Made by a program: the position numbers and the translations under genes
DNA from: Paraburkholderia aromaticivorans
GTDB lineage: Bacteria > Pseudomonadota > Gammaproteobacteria > Burkholderiales > Burkholderiaceae
DNA length: 64,000 nucleotides
Direction: 5' to 3'
Assembly: GCF_002278075.1 (NCBI RefSeq)
Contig: NZ_CP022990.1
Coordinates: 868,001-932,000 of the forward strand
Shown here: positions 1 through 11,166 of the stretch, in pieces
Layout of the letters: the number at the start of each line of letters is the position of its first letter
How positions within the stretch are numbered: the first letter of the stretch is position 1
Notes under the pieces: model-generated
Told to the model about the DNA's origin: nothing
Database searches by the model: none
The model's input: only the letters and a program-made list of their open reading frames with translations

Positions 1-670
1 GCGCCGCCGTGCGCGGCACGCCGTTGCGAGCCTGATGGATCAGCGTCTTGCTGAAGCCGACCGCCTGCGGGCTCAACGTGGCGACGCGCGCGGCCATGGT
101 CAGCGCGGCCTCGCGCGCCGCGCCCTTCTCCACCACTTCTTCGACGAGCCCAATGCGCAATGCCGTCGCCGAGTCGACGCGCTCGCCGGTGAGGATCATC
201 CGTTTGGCCCAGCCTTCGCCGACCAGCCACGGCAGCGTCTGCGTGCCGCAACCGCAGGGCAGCAGGCCGACCGCGGTCTCGGGCAGCGCCAGCAACGCGT
301 GCTGTTCCGCGATGCGGATATCGCAAGCCAGCGCGCATTCGAGGCCGCCGCCCATCGCATAACCGTTGATCGCCGCGATCACGACAGGCCGCGCGTTCTG
401 CAAGGTTTCGAATGCCGCGCCGAAGCGTGCCGCCGCCGAGCGTGCGACTTCGCGATCGCCGTCGGCGAACCTATTCAGATCGGCGCCCGCGCTGAAGAAC
501 CTGGGGCCGTCGCCGGTAATCACGATTGCCCGCACGCGCGCCTCGCCGTTCAGGCGCTCGACCGTCTGTTGCAATTGCAACAAGCCCTCGGGCGTGAACG
601 CATTGGCGGGCGGCCGCTTGAGCGTGAGCTGCGCGACGGCGCCGTCGTGCGCGTAGTCCAGTTCGATCAT
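1..670 (-). CDS. Enoyl-CoA hydratase/isomerase family protein (partial, C-terminus outside window)
   Basis: Crotonase-fold enzyme, probably hydrating the 2-enoyl-CoA (methacrylyl-CoA) made by the acyl-CoA dehydrogenase of the same operon. About 223 residues are visible, starting MIELDYAHDGAVAQLTLKRP. The oxyanion-hole segments FSAGADL and AMGGGLECALACDIR are present, as is a PETAVGLLP stretch where the second catalytic Glu lies in hydratases. The reading frame runs off the left edge, so roughly the last 35 residues of a normal 255-260 aa family member are missing. The start ATG overlaps the TGA of mmsB (ATGA), which indicates translational coupling. The exact substrate is inferred from context; a 3-hydroxyisobutyryl-CoA hydrolase is less likely because the sequence reads as an ordinary hydratase. 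Confidence 0.88.
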   Translation of the reverse strand, partial: MIELDYAHDGAVAQLTLKRPPANAFTPEGLLQLQQTVERLNGEARVRAIVITGDGPRFFSAGADLNRFADGDREVARSAAARFGAAFETLQNARPVVIAAINGYAMGGGLECALACDIRIAEQHALLALPETAVGLLPCGCGTQTLPWLVGEGWAKRMILTGERVDSATALRIGLVEEVVEKGAAREAALTMAARVATLSPQAVGFSKTLIHQARNGVPRTAA

Positions 671-1572
671 GACGCGCCTCCGTCCTTGCCGTCCTGGCGA
701 TAGAGCTTGATGACCGCGGAAAAGTCGAGGCGTCCCGCGCCTTTGCTGCTCATCGTCTGATAGAGCTGCTGAGCCAACGCGCCGAGATAGACCGGTTGAC
801 GCGCCGCTTTCGCGGCGTCGGTGGCGAGGCCCAGGTCCTTGAGCATCAGATCCGTGCCGAAGCCGCCGGTGTAACCGCGTGTGGACGGCGCCGTCTCGAT
901 CACGCCCGGCATCGGGTTATACGTATCGGAACTCCAGCAGCGCCCCGTCGACGTATTGATGATGCCGCCCAGCACTTTCGCGTCGATGCCGAGCGCCTCG
1001 CCGAGCGACATGGCCTCCGCCACACCCGCCATCGTGATGCCGAGCACGAGGTTGTTGCAGATCTTCGCGACCTGGCCCGTGCCGGTATCGCCGCAATGCA
1101 CGATGTTCTTACCCATTGCCGCGAGCACCGGCTTGACCTGCTCAAACGCGCTCGCGCTGCCCCCGACCATGAAGGTCAGCGTGCCCGCCGCCGCGCCGCC
1201 AGTCCCGCCTGAAACCGGCGCATCGACGAAGCTGTTGCCGTGCTGCTGCGCGAGTTCGGCGAACGCCTTGACGCTCACGGGATCGATCGTGCTCGAATCG
1301 ATGATGGTCACGCCCCTGGCGATGCCCGCGAAGATGCCGTCGTCCGCGGTCAGCACGCTGCGCACATGCGCGGCGGCGGGCAGCATGGTGATCACGCATT
1401 CCACGTCGGTCACCGCCGCTTGCGGCGAAGCGGCGGCCTTCGCGCCCGCGTCGACGAGCGCCTGCACCGCTTGCGCGTTGAGGTCGAACACATTGACCGC
1501 GTGGCCCGCCTTGAGCAGGTTGTGCGCCATGGGCGCGCCCATGTTGCCGAGTCCGATAAAGCCTATTTTCAT
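667..1572 (-). CDS. mmsB: 3-hydroxyisobutyrate dehydrogenase
   Basis: Oxidises 3-hydroxyisobutyrate to methylmalonate semialdehyde with NAD+ in valine catabolism. The 301 aa protein starts MKIGFIGLGNMGAPMAHNLL, a Rossmann GxGxMGxPM motif. It also has the family substrate loop DAPVSGGTGGAAAGTL (about residue 117) and the catalytic-Lys region GQVAKICNNLVLG. A GGAGA ribosome site lies 7 bases before the chosen ATG; an in-frame start 33 bases upstream lacks one. The gene lies 37 bases after mmsA and overlaps the enoyl-CoA hydratase by four bases, so the three are co-transcribed. Product assignment is strong from motifs and the mmsA neighbour. Confidence 0.93.
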   Translation of the reverse strand: MKIGFIGLGNMGAPMAHNLLKAGHAVNVFDLNAQAVQALVDAGAKAAASPQAAVTDVECVITMLPAAAHVRSVLTADDGIFAGIARGVTIIDSSTIDPVSVKAFAELAQQHGNSFVDAPVSGGTGGAAAGTLTFMVGGSASAFEQVKPVLAAMGKNIVHCGDTGTGQVAKICNNLVLGITMAGVAEAMSLGEALGIDAKVLGGIINTSTGRCWSSDTYNPMPGVIETAPSTRGYTGGFGTDLMLKDLGLATDAAKAARQPVYLGALAQQLYQTMSSKGAGRLDFSAVIKLYRQDGKDGGAS

Positions 1573-1609
1573 GATGTCGTCTCCGTGTGTCCGCTCGCTC
1601 GCCACGCGC

Positions 1610-3121
<1,512 letters not shown>

Positions 3122-3180
3122 GCTGAAACTCCTGTGCAGTGGCCGCGAGGCGGCCGGGCAATGATTGGGGATGAAAAGAA

Positions 3181-4872
3181 TCAACGCAGATCCGGGAAGT
3201 CCTCTTCCCAATACTCGCCGGGCAGGCGCGCGGGTTCAGCCGCGCGCTCCATTTCGCGGCGCCGCAATTCGACGCGGCGGATCTTGCCGGAGATGGTCTT
3301 GGGCAGTTCGCTGAATTGCAGGCGGCGAATCCGCTTGTACGGTGCGAGTTTTTCGCGCGAGAAAGCGAACACGGCGCGCGCGAGTTCGGGTCCGGCTTCG
3401 TAGCCGTGACGCACGGTGACGAATGCCTTGGGCACCGACAGACGCAGCGCGTCGGCGCTCGGCACCACGGCGGCTTCGCCGATCGCCTCATGTTCGATCA
3501 GCACGCTTTCCAGTTCAAAAGGACTCAGGCGGTAATCGGACGACTTGAAGACGTCGTCGGCGCGGCCGACATACACGTAGTAACCGTCGTCACGGCGCAG
3601 CGCGACGTCGGACGTGCGGTAGAAGCCGTTGCGCATGGCCTGCGCGGTGGCGCTGGCGTTGTTCGCATAGCCGGTCATCAGGCCGAGCGGCCGCTCGGCC
3701 AGCGGCAGCGCGATTTCGCCCTCGGTGACGGGCTGATCGTCGGCATCGAGTAGCTCGATCCGGTAGCCCGGCAGCGGACGTCCCATCGAACCGGGCACGA
3801 CCGGCTGGCCCGGCGAATTGCCGATCTGGCAGGTGGTCTCGGTCTGGCCGAAACCGTCGCGAATCGTAATGCCCCACGCGTGCTTCACCCGTTCGATGAT
3901 CTCGGGATTGAGCGGCTCGCCGGCGCCGACGATCTCGCGCAGCTTGACCGGGTAATCGGTCAGAGGCTCCTGCACGAGCATGCGCCACACGGTGGGCGGC
4001 GCGCATAGCGTGGTGACCTTGAAACGCACCAGCACGTTCAGCGTCTCTTTCGGCACGAAACGCGGGAAGTTGAACACGAACACGCAGGCCTGCGCATTCC
4101 ACGGCGCGAAGAAGCAGCTCCACGCGTGCTTGGCCCAGCCCGGCGAGCTGATATTCCAATGGATGTCGTTCGGTTGCAGGCCGATCCAGTACATGGTCGA
4201 CAGATGGCCGACCGGGTAGCTTTGATGCGTGTGTTCGACGAGCTTGGGCTTCGAGGTCGTACCCGACGTGAAGTACAGCAGCATCGGATCCGTGGCTTGC
4301 GTGACGCCTTGCGCAGTGAATTGCGGCGACGCGTCATGGGCCGCGGCCAGATCGATCCAGCCGTCGCGCGGCGCGCCGACCGACAGGCGCGTGAGCGGCG
4401 TTTCGAGCGTGTCGAATTTGGCAAGCTCCGCGCTGTCGACCACCACGAACTTCGCGCCGCCGATCTGCACGCGGTCGCGCACGTCGTCGGCGGAAAGCTG
4501 GGTGGTGGCGGGCAGCACGATCGCGCCGAGCTTCATGGCCGCGAGCATCACGTCCCAGAGTTCGACGCGGTTCGGCAGCATCAACAGCACACGGTCGCCG
4601 CGGCCCACACCCACACCGCGCAGAAAATTCGCCATGCGCGCGGAGCGCTCCGACATCTGCGCGTACGAGAGGCGCAAGCCGTCACCGGCGGGATCGTCGA
4701 CGATCCACAGCGCTGGATTGTGGTTGTCGCGCGCGATCACGTCGAAATAGTCGAGCGCCCAGTTGAACTCGCCCAATGCCGGCCACGCGAATTCGCGGTA
4801 CGCGCGGTCGTAGTCGGTTCGATGGCGCAGTAACAGATCGCGCGCGTCGAAAAAGTGTTTCGCTGCAGTCAT
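3181..4872 (-). CDS. AMP-binding acyl-CoA synthetase
   Basis: Adenylate-forming ligase that activates a carboxylate to its CoA thioester. The 563 aa protein carries the P-loop-like motif YFTSGTTSKPKLVEHTH (about residue 190), the GFGQTETT motif, and the C-terminal hinge and catalytic lysine in LPKTISGKIRRVELR. It resembles the medium-chain acyl-/acetyl-CoA synthetase (MACS) subgroup more than long-chain FadD. The start follows an AGGAGA site 6 bases upstream. It lies between mmsA and the acyl-CoA dehydrogenase on the same strand, so it probably feeds a short branched acid (for example isobutyrate) into the mms pathway. The acid is inferred from context only. Confidence 0.88.
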   Translation of the reverse strand: MTAAKHFFDARDLLLRHRTDYDRAYREFAWPALGEFNWALDYFDVIARDNHNPALWIVDDPAGDGLRLSYAQMSERSARMANFLRGVGVGRGDRVLLMLPNRVELWDVMLAAMKLGAIVLPATTQLSADDVRDRVQIGGAKFVVVDSAELAKFDTLETPLTRLSVGAPRDGWIDLAAAHDASPQFTAQGVTQATDPMLLYFTSGTTSKPKLVEHTHQSYPVGHLSTMYWIGLQPNDIHWNISSPGWAKHAWSCFFAPWNAQACVFVFNFPRFVPKETLNVLVRFKVTTLCAPPTVWRMLVQEPLTDYPVKLREIVGAGEPLNPEIIERVKHAWGITIRDGFGQTETTCQIGNSPGQPVVPGSMGRPLPGYRIELLDADDQPVTEGEIALPLAERPLGLMTGYANNASATAQAMRNGFYRTSDVALRRDDGYYVYVGRADDVFKSSDYRLSPFELESVLIEHEAIGEAAVVPSADALRLSVPKAFVTVRHGYEAGPELARAVFAFSREKLAPYKRIRRLQFSELPKTISGKIRRVELRRREMERAAEPARLPGEYWEEDFPDLR

Positions 4873-5032
4873 CGTCGTCTCCTGTGTCGACCGGAGTCGG
4901 CGCTTTGAACGCTTACTCCGATCCCATGCACTGCCGGCGCGATATGCGCTCCGATTTTTTGGTCCCGCTGCTGCACTACTTGCCTGCTCGACGGGCAAGC
5001 TATTTTGCGCTCAAACGCCGCCCCGTCTGTAT

Positions 5033-6166
5033 TTACACGTGGCGTGCAATCACCATGCGCTGCACTTCACTCGTTCCTTCGTAAATCTGCGTGATGCGCG
5101 CATCGCGATAGTGGCGCTCCACTGCATAGTCCTCCAGATAACCATAGCCGCCGTGAATCTGGATCGCGTTCGAGCAGATTTCCTCGGCCAGCTCCGACGC
5201 GAACAGCTTCGCCTGCGAGGCCTCCGACAAACACGGCCTGCCTTGCGTGCGCAGGCGCGCCGCGTGATGCACGAGCAGCCGCGCGGCGTTCAGACGTGTT
5301 GCCATATCGGCGAGCATGTTGGCGATGGTCTGATGCTCCTTCAGCGCCTTGCCGAACTGGATGCGTTCGTTCGCATAGAGACGCGCGGCATCGAACGCAG
5401 CCCGCGCGATGCCGACCGCCTGCGCGGCTATGCCGATGCGCCCGCCTTCGAGATTCGACAGCGCGATGCGCAGGCCCTCGCCCGGTTGGCCGAGCAGATT
5501 GGCCTCGGGTATGGCGCAGTCGTCGAGCGAGATCGGGCAGGTGTCGGAGGCGCGAATGCCGAGCTTGTGTTCCGGCTTGCCGACGTTGAAGCCCGGCGTA
5601 CCGGTCGGCACGATGAACGCCGACAGGCCGCGTTTGCCGCGATCGGGGTCGGTGACGGCGAACACGATCGCGACGTCGGCGCGTGAGCCGTTGGTCACGA
5701 ACTGCTTGCTGCCGTTGAGAATCCACTTGCCGTCGCGCAGCACGGCGCGGGTGCGCAGGTTGTTCGCTTCGGAGCCCGCCTGCGGTTCGGTCAGGCAGAA
5801 CGCGCCGATGCGGCGGCCGGTCGCGAGGTCCTGCAGATAGCGGTCTTTTTGCGCGTCCGTGCCGAAGTTGAGGATCGGTCCGCAGCCGACCGAGTTGTGC
5901 ACGCTCATCAGCGTGGCGCAGGCGGCGCAGCCCGCGGCGATCTCTTCGAGCGCGAGCGCGTAGGCCACATAGTCGGTGTAAGAGCCGCCCCACTCCGCCG
6001 GCACGATCATGCCGAGAAAGCCGAGCTCGCCCATTTGCGTGACGACTTCGGCGGGCAGTTGCGCGTCGCGGTCCCACTGACCCGCGTAAGGCGCAAGCCG
6101 CTCGGTGGCGAAGTCGCGCGCGGCGTCGCGAATCATCCGTTGTTCGTCGGTGTAGAAGCTGTCCAT
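5033..6166 (-). CDS. Acyl-CoA dehydrogenase (probable isobutyryl-/short branched-chain)
   Basis: FAD flavoprotein that introduces a 2,3 double bond into an acyl-CoA and passes electrons to ETF. The 377 aa length fits short-chain ACADs. Motifs are [19 protein letters not shown] (FAD/substrate loop), [30 protein letters not shown], and [17 protein letters not shown], which carries the catalytic-base glutamate of this subgroup (YEGT). It is the first gene of the minus-strand valine-type operon and divergent from the AraC-family gene at 6468. Isobutyryl-CoA dehydrogenase is the most economical role because mmsA and mmsB follow; other short branched acyl-CoAs are possible. Confidence 0.9.
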   Translation of the reverse strand: MDSFYTDEQRMIRDAARDFATERLAPYAGQWDRDAQLPAEVVTQMGELGFLGMIVPAEWGGSYTDYVAYALALEEIAAGCAACATLMSVHNSVGCGPILNFGTDAQKDRYLQDLATGRRIGAFCLTEPQAGSEANNLRTRAVLRDGKWILNGSKQFVTNGSRADVAIVFAVTDPDRGKRGLSAFIVPTGTPGFNVGKPEHKLGIRASDTCPISLDDCAIPEANLLGQPGEGLRIALSNLEGGRIGIAAQAVGIARAAFDAARLYANERIQFGKALKEHQTIANMLADMATRLNAARLLVHHAARLRTQGRPCLSEASQAKLFASELAEEICSNAIQIHGGYGYLEDYAVERHYRDARITQIYEGTSEVQRMVIARHV

Positions 6167-6467
6167 GGCGCTCGGTCCTGTGCTGTGCTGTGCGTCTGAT
6201 CGCGGCTGGTTTGCCGCCTCGCGGTGGCCTCCCGGGACGCGTTGCACGCGATCGGTTCGGGCTCAGTGTAGGCAAGCCGCAGCGCCGGTTCGATGCTCAG
6301 CCCGATCATTATGAGTGAGCGCATTTACCATACTGGTACGATGCGAAGCTGACTCCAGCCGCAATTTCAAGGACTTGGCGAATCGCCACGGGCAAAATGC
6401 TGAGCGATTTTGCCAGCTTGACCCGATCATCCAAACACGCCGAACACGCCGGAGACACCGCATACGC
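6167..6467. promoter_or_regulatory. Divergent control region between acyl-CoA operon and AraC-type regulator
   Basis: This 301-base region separates two divergent transcription units. It contains the inverted repeat TACCA-TAC-TGGTA at 6326-6338, a plausible operator. No convincing sigma70 hexamer pair stood out by eye. Confidence 0.4.
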
Positions 6468-7505
6468 ATGAAAAACGATAAGGGCACGATTTCCGTCAGC
6501 ATGGTCGAGGAAGCGCTCGCGCTGGCGCACGCGCGCGGCCTCGACGCGCTGCCGCTTGCCGAAGCCGCCGGCATCGCGGCGCCGATGCTGACGTCGCCGA
6601 AAAGCCGGGTGTCGTCGGCGCAATACGGCGCGCTGTGGGCCGCGATTGCGCGCGCGCTGGACGACGAATTCTTCGGCCAGGATTCGCATCGCATGAAAAG
6701 CGGCAGCTTCATCGCCATGACGCAAACCGCGCTGAGCGCGCGCAACGGCGCGCAGGCGCTGGCGCGCGCGGTCGGCTTCATGCGGCTGGTGCTCGACGAT
6801 CTCGGCGTGCAGGTCGACACCGACGCGCAGCGCGTCCGGCTACGCTTCGTGGAAAACCCTGGCGCGCCGCCACCGGCCATGTTCGCCTATGCGACCTACT
6901 TCATCCTCGTGTACGGCCTGCTGTGCTGGCTGGTCGGGAGGCGCATTCCGTTGCTCGAAGCGCGCTTTCGCTGCGCCGAGCCGCCCGCCGCGCACGAGTA
7001 TCGCCTGATGTTCTGCGATCAGATGAGCTTCGACCAGGCCGAGTCGTACGTCGACCTCGCACCGCTTTTCCTCGATCTCCCCGTGATCCAGACCACCAAG
7101 TCGGTCAAGCCTTTCCTGCGCGACGCGCCGGGCAGCTTCATCGTCAAGTATCGCAATCCGGGGTCGCTCGCGGCGCGCGTGCGCAAGATGCTGCGCGCCA
7201 TGCCGATGGCCGGCTGGCCCTCCGCCGATCAGATGGCCGACCGGCTGCATGTGGCCGAGGCCACCATGCGGCGGCGTTTGAAACAGGAAGGCTATACGTA
7301 CCAGTCGATCAAGGACGACCTGCGGCGCGACATCGCGATCGGCGAATTGCAGGACACCGATCGCACCATCGCCGATATCGCCACCTCGGTGGGGTTTGCC
7401 GAACCGAGCGCGTTTCATCGCGCGTTTCGCAAATGGACCGGCATGCGGCCGACCGATTACCGGCCGGCGCGCGCGGATTTCACGCGCCGGGCGGAATCGG
7501 ACTAA
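6468..7505 (+). CDS. AraC family transcriptional regulator with arabinose-binding-like domain
   Basis: A 345 aa regulator. The N-terminal two thirds resembles the effector domain of the OruR/ArgR-like AraC group (PF12625 type), and the C-terminal 100 residues form two helix-turn-helix motifs: [20 protein letters not shown] and the [20 protein letters not shown] signature. The ATG is preceded by GGAGA at 6451; longer upstream starts lack a site. It is divergent from the acyl-CoA dehydrogenase operon. By analogy with MmsR, an AraC-family activator of mmsAB in Pseudomonas, it probably controls that operon. The domain architecture differs from MmsR, so it is not called mmsR. Confidence 0.85.
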   Translation: MKNDKGTISVSMVEEALALAHARGLDALPLAEAAGIAAPMLTSPKSRVSSAQYGALWAAIARALDDEFFGQDSHRMKSGSFIAMTQTALSARNGAQALARAVGFMRLVLDDLGVQVDTDAQRVRLRFVENPGAPPPAMFAYATYFILVYGLLCWLVGRRIPLLEARFRCAEPPAAHEYRLMFCDQMSFDQAESYVDLAPLFLDLPVIQTTKSVKPFLRDAPGSFIVKYRNPGSLAARVRKMLRAMPMAGWPSADQMADRLHVAEATMRRRLKQEGYTYQSIKDDLRRDIAIGELQDTDRTIADIATSVGFAEPSAFHRAFRKWTGMRPTDYRPARADFTRRAESD

Positions 7506-7589
7506 GCTGTAAGGAGCAAGCCAGCCTTCTTGTGGGGTATCGGCCCGCTCCAGTCGAAACGTGTCGACAGGGTGCGGCAGCCGTCAGCG

Positions 7590-9170
7590 ATGAGCACGGA
7601 TCCGCGTCTCCCGTTCCGGCAGTCTGGCTCGCGCATGTCGCTTATCCGCGGCGATATCGTGGGCCGGTTGATGCGCGGCGTGACCGTGCTCGGCGCGCTA
7701 TTGGCATTCGGGTTCGCGTCGTGCGAATCGGAGGTGCCGGTTCGCGCCGCCGTCGCGCCCAACAGCGTGGTGGTCATCCCGGTGAACGGCGCGATCAGTC
7801 CGGCGAGCGCCGACTTCATCGTGCGCAGTCTGCAGCGCGCCGCCGACGACCGCGCGCAACTGGCCGTGCTGCAACTCGATACCCCTGGCGGGCTCGATAC
7901 GTCGATGCGGCAGATCATCAAGGCGATTCTCGCCTCGCCGGTACCGGTCGCCACCTTCATCGCGCCGGGCGGCGCGCGCGCGGCGAGCGCCGGCACTTAT
8001 ATCGTCTATGCGAGCCACATCGCGGCGATGGCGCCGGGCACCAATCTCGGCGCGGCGACGCCGATCCAGATGGGCATCGGCGGCGCCGAGCCGCCGGGGG
8101 GCGGCGCAGCGCCGGGCTTGCCCGGTGTGGGCGGCGGCGCCGGCGGCGGGCCGGCCAAACCCGCCGCCTCCGCGCCCGACGGCGCCGCCAGCGCCCTGCC
8201 GCTCGACACCCAATCGACCGAAACGCGCAAGCAGGTCCACGACGCCGCGGCCTATATCCGCGGCCTCGCGCAGATGCGCGGGCGCAACGCCGACTGGGCC
8301 GAACGCGCGGTGCGCGAAGCCGTGAGCCTGACGGCGGCGGACGCGCTCGCGCAGCATGTCGTCGACCTCAATGCGCGCGACGTACCCGACCTGCTGCGCC
8401 AGGTGGACGGCCGCACACTCGTCACGAGCGTCGGCAACGTCACGCTCGGCACGGCCCACGCGCCGATCGTCACGCTCGAAGCCGACTGGCGCAGCCACTT
8501 CCTCGCCGTGATCACCGATCCCAACGTCGCGCTGATTCTGCTGATGCTCGGCATGTACGGCCTGTTCTTCGAATTCGCCAATCCGGGCTTCGTGCTGCCC
8601 GGCGTGGTCGGCGCGATCAGCCTGCTGCTCGGCCTCTTCGCGATGCAGATGATGCCGGTCAACTACGTCGGCCTCGGCCTGATCTTTCTCGGCATCTCGT
8701 TCCTGATCGGCGAGGCGTTTCTGCCGACCTTCGGCTCGCTCGGCTTCGGCGGCGTGGTCGCGTTCGTGATCGGCGCCCTGATGCTGATCGACACCGACGT
8801 GCCCGGCTACGGCATCCCGCTGCCGATGATCGCCGCCGTGACCGTGTTCAGCGTGCTGTTCGTGCTCGGCGTGTCGAGACTCGCGCTGCGCGCGCGGCGC
8901 CGGCCGGTGGTGACGGGTTCGGAAGCGCTGATCGGCAGCGTCGGCGTGGTGCTCGACGGCGGCCTGTTGCCGGAGAACGCCCCCGCAAACGCGAGCGCGG
9001 ACCTGAGCGCGGGCGGCGCGCTGGGCGGTTGGGCGCGCGTGCATGGAGAGCGCTGGCGGGTGTCCAGCACGGCCCCGGTCGCGGCGGGCCATGCGGTGCG
9101 CGTTACCGCGCGGCGCGGCCTGACGTTGACCGTGGTGCCCGCGGAAGCACAACAAGGAGAAAACTCATGA
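7590..9170 (+). CDS. NfeD family membrane-bound serine protease (ClpP class)
   Basis: Long-form NfeD (NfeD1b type): an N-terminal ClpP-class protease domain, then membrane helices and a C-terminal OB fold. A hydrophobic signal ([15 protein letters not shown], with a possible lipobox) is followed by [19 protein letters not shown] and [16 protein letters not shown], the catalytic-Ser region. A candidate general-base Lys lies in [15 protein letters not shown] Gly/Pro/Ala-rich insert near residues 160-200 is unusual. Four or five transmembrane helices follow residue 305. The start is uncertain: an AAGGAG at 7511 precedes an in-frame TTG at 7530, and ATGs exist at 7590 and 7635. The stop overlaps the slipin ATG (ATGA), the conserved NfeD-slipin pairing. 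Confidence 0.87.
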   Translation: MSTDPRLPFRQSGSRMSLIRGDIVGRLMRGVTVLGALLAFGFASCESEVPVRAAVAPNSVVVIPVNGAISPASADFIVRSLQRAADDRAQLAVLQLDTPGGLDTSMRQIIKAILASPVPVATFIAPGGARAASAGTYIVYASHIAAMAPGTNLGAATPIQMGIGGAEPPGGGAAPGLPGVGGGAGGGPAKPAASAPDGAASALPLDTQSTETRKQVHDAAAYIRGLAQMRGRNADWAERAVREAVSLTAADALAQHVVDLNARDVPDLLRQVDGRTLVTSVGNVTLGTAHAPIVTLEADWRSHFLAVITDPNVALILLMLGMYGLFFEFANPGFVLPGVVGAISLLLGLFAMQMMPVNYVGLGLIFLGISFLIGEAFLPTFGSLGFGGVVAFVIGALMLIDTDVPGYGIPLPMIAAVTVFSVLFVLGVSRLALRARRRPVVTGSEALIGSVGVVLDGGLLPENAPANASADLSAGGALGGWARVHGERWRVSSTAPVAAGHAVRVTARRGLTLTVVPAEAQQGENS

Positions 9171-9940
9171 TCGGTTTCACATTCGGCTTCAGCAGCATTC
9201 TGATTCTGCTGGTGGCCGCGCTGATTGCTTCGTCGATACGGATTTTCCGCGAGTACGAACGCGGCGTCGTGTTCATGCTCGGACGCTTCTGGAAGGTCAA
9301 GGGGCCCGGCCTCGTTCTGATCATTCCGATCGTGCAGCAGGCCGTGCGCATGGACCTGCGCACTGTCGTGTTCGACGTGCCGCCGCAGGACGTGATCACG
9401 CGCGACAACGTGTCGGTGAAGGTCAACGCGGTGGTGTATTTCCGCGTGGTCGATCCGGAGAAAGCGGTGATTCAGGTGGCTCGTTATTTCGAGGCGACCA
9501 GCCAGCTCTCGCAGACGACCTTGCGCGCGGTGCTCGGCAAACATGAACTCGACGAACTGCTGGCGGATCGCGAGCAGCTGAACGCCGATATCCAGAAAGT
9601 GCTCGACGCCCAGACCGATGCATGGGGCATCAAGGTATCGATCGTGGAAATCAAGCATGTGGATATCAACGAAACGATGATCCGTGCGATTGCTCGCCAG
9701 GCCGAAGCCGAGCGCGAGCGGCGCGCCAAGGTGATTCACGCCGAAGGCGAATTGCAGGCCTCGCAGCACTTGCTGGAAGCGGCGCAGACGCTGTCGCGCC
9801 AACCCCAGGCCATGCAATTGCGCTATCTGCAAACGCTGACCACGATTGCCGCGGACAAGAACTCGACCATTGTGTTCCCCCTGCCAATCGACCTGTTGAG
9901 CACCGTGCTGGAGCGTTTCAGCAAGCCGTCGTCGCCCTGA
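9167..9940 (+). CDS. Slipin/stomatin-like SPFH-domain membrane protein
   Basis: A 257 aa membrane-anchored SPFH protein. One N-terminal transmembrane helix (about residues 8-26) is followed by [21 protein letters not shown], the [20 protein letters not shown] strand region and a helical segment rich in Ala/Glu/Arg ([20 protein letters not shown]). Such proteins oligomerise in membranes and, in archaeal homologues, are cut by the partner NfeD protease. An AAGGAGA ribosome site precedes the ATG. The gene overlaps nfeD by four bases, so the two are translationally coupled. Confidence 0.93.
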   Translation: MIGFTFGFSSILILLVAALIASSIRIFREYERGVVFMLGRFWKVKGPGLVLIIPIVQQAVRMDLRTVVFDVPPQDVITRDNVSVKVNAVVYFRVVDPEKAVIQVARYFEATSQLSQTTLRAVLGKHELDELLADREQLNADIQKVLDAQTDAWGIKVSIVEIKHVDINETMIRAIARQAEAERERRAKVIHAEGELQASQHLLEAAQTLSRQPQAMQLRYLQTLTTIAADKNSTIVFPLPIDLLSTVLERFSKPSSP

Positions 9941-10068
9941 CTGGCAGGATTGTTCGTGCAGTTTGATTCGCTGGGTGAAATGGTGCATTGCCTTCAATCG
10001 CCTTACTCGAAATGCATGCAAAAACTAGAATTCGGGGGTCGTTTTTAACCGCTCCATAGGAGCTCGTC

Positions 10069-10329
10069 ATGAAAATCGTTTCCAGAGTTGGACTCGGCGC
10101 GCTGTTGGCCGCCGTGAGCATGAGCACCGCGTTGGCGCAGACTTCGGCGCGGCCTTACGACCCGTCGGCGCCGAAAACGCGCGCCGAAGTGAGGGCTGAT
10201 CTGACCGAATGGCGTGCCGCCGGCTACGATCCGCTCGACTGGATCGACTATCCGCAGAATGCGCAACGCGCGGGCCGCATCGTCGCGGCGCGGCGGGCGC
10301 AGCAGTCGGGTGCGTCGCTGACCCAGTAA
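10069..10329 (+). CDS. DUF4148 domain-containing small secreted protein
   Basis: An 86 aa protein with a Sec signal peptide (hydrophobic core [15 protein letters not shown], cut after ALA-Q) and the short DUF4148 region with [20 protein letters not shown]. This family is abundant in Burkholderia and Paraburkholderia and its role is unknown; the mature part is predicted periplasmic. An AGGAG site lies 7 bases before the ATG. It stands alone on the plus strand. Confidence 0.85.
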   Translation: MKIVSRVGLGALLAAVSMSTALAQTSARPYDPSAPKTRAEVRADLTEWRAAGYDPLDWIDYPQNAQRAGRIVAARRAQQSGASLTQ

Positions 10330-10529
10330 GCGCGAGCCGCCGCGCGGCATGCGGCGCCGCCTGCGACTGCAACGGTCGTGGGCGAGGTTGGCACCGCATG
10401 CCTTTCCCGTTCCACCGCTTCACCGCTGTCCCGCGCCCCCACCGCGTAAATTCGCTTGCCGCGCCGCCCCGGCCGCTGGCCGGGGTATCATCTCGCCCCT
10501 TCGACAACCCCGCTGCCGGAATCCGAACC

Positions 10530-11027
10530 ATGCCAATCTGGGTTGACGCCGACGCCTGTCCGGTCGTGATCAAGGACATGCTGTACCGTGCCGCGCGCCG
10601 CACCGGCATCACGCTGACACTGGTCGCCAATTCGTTTCTGCGCGTGCCGCCCTCGCCGCTGATCCGCGCGATCCAGGTGCCGGCCGGCTTCGACGCCGCC
10701 GACGATCTGATCGCCGAGCGCGTGGCCGCCGGCGATCTCGTGATCACCGCCGACATCCCGCTCGCCGCCGCCGTGCTGGCAAAAAATGCGCAGGCGCTCG
10801 ATCCGCGCGGCAACTGGTACACGCCCGGCACGATCGAAGAGCGGCTGCGCATGCGCTCCATGCTCGATCAGTTGCGCAGCAGCGGCGTCGACACCGGCGG
10901 CCCGGCCGCCTTCAGCGCGCGCGACAGCAAGAGCTTCGCGGGCGAGCTGGACCGCTGGCTGGCGCGGCAACGGCCGCAGCCTGATGCGCCGGCGCCACAA
11001 AGTCCCGGCGCACCGCCCGCCGCATGA
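10530..11027 (+). CDS. YaiI/YqxD family protein (DUF188)
   Basis: A 165 aa cytoplasmic protein starting [20 protein letters not shown]. The DADACPV motif and the later [12 protein letters not shown] segment are hallmarks of the YaiI/YqxD family, which has a PIN-like fold with acidic residues. Biochemical function is not established. The C-terminal tail is Pro/Ala rich (about 15 residues) and probably disordered. The start at MPIWVD matches the family N-terminus. Confidence 0.9.
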   Translation: MPIWVDADACPVVIKDMLYRAARRTGITLTLVANSFLRVPPSPLIRAIQVPAGFDAADDLIAERVAAGDLVITADIPLAAAVLAKNAQALDPRGNWYTPGTIEERLRMRSMLDQLRSSGVDTGGPAAFSARDSKSFAGELDRWLARQRPQPDAPAPQSPGAPPAA

Positions 11028-11166
11028 GCTTTGCACGGCGGCTCGCCGACACAAGGCCGCACGCCGCCGCCAATCCTGACTACAATCCGCCCGTAACGCC
11101 GGCGACGCGGCGCACGTACCGCTCCAACCACAAAAAACGCTTTCTGAACGACGAGAGACTCGCCTC

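Noticed and set aside
6635..9166. The frame upstream of the slipin gene stays open for about 840 codons
   Set aside because: It overlaps the AraC and NfeD genes out of frame. Only the part from the ATG at 9167, with its ribosome site, encodes the SPFH protein.
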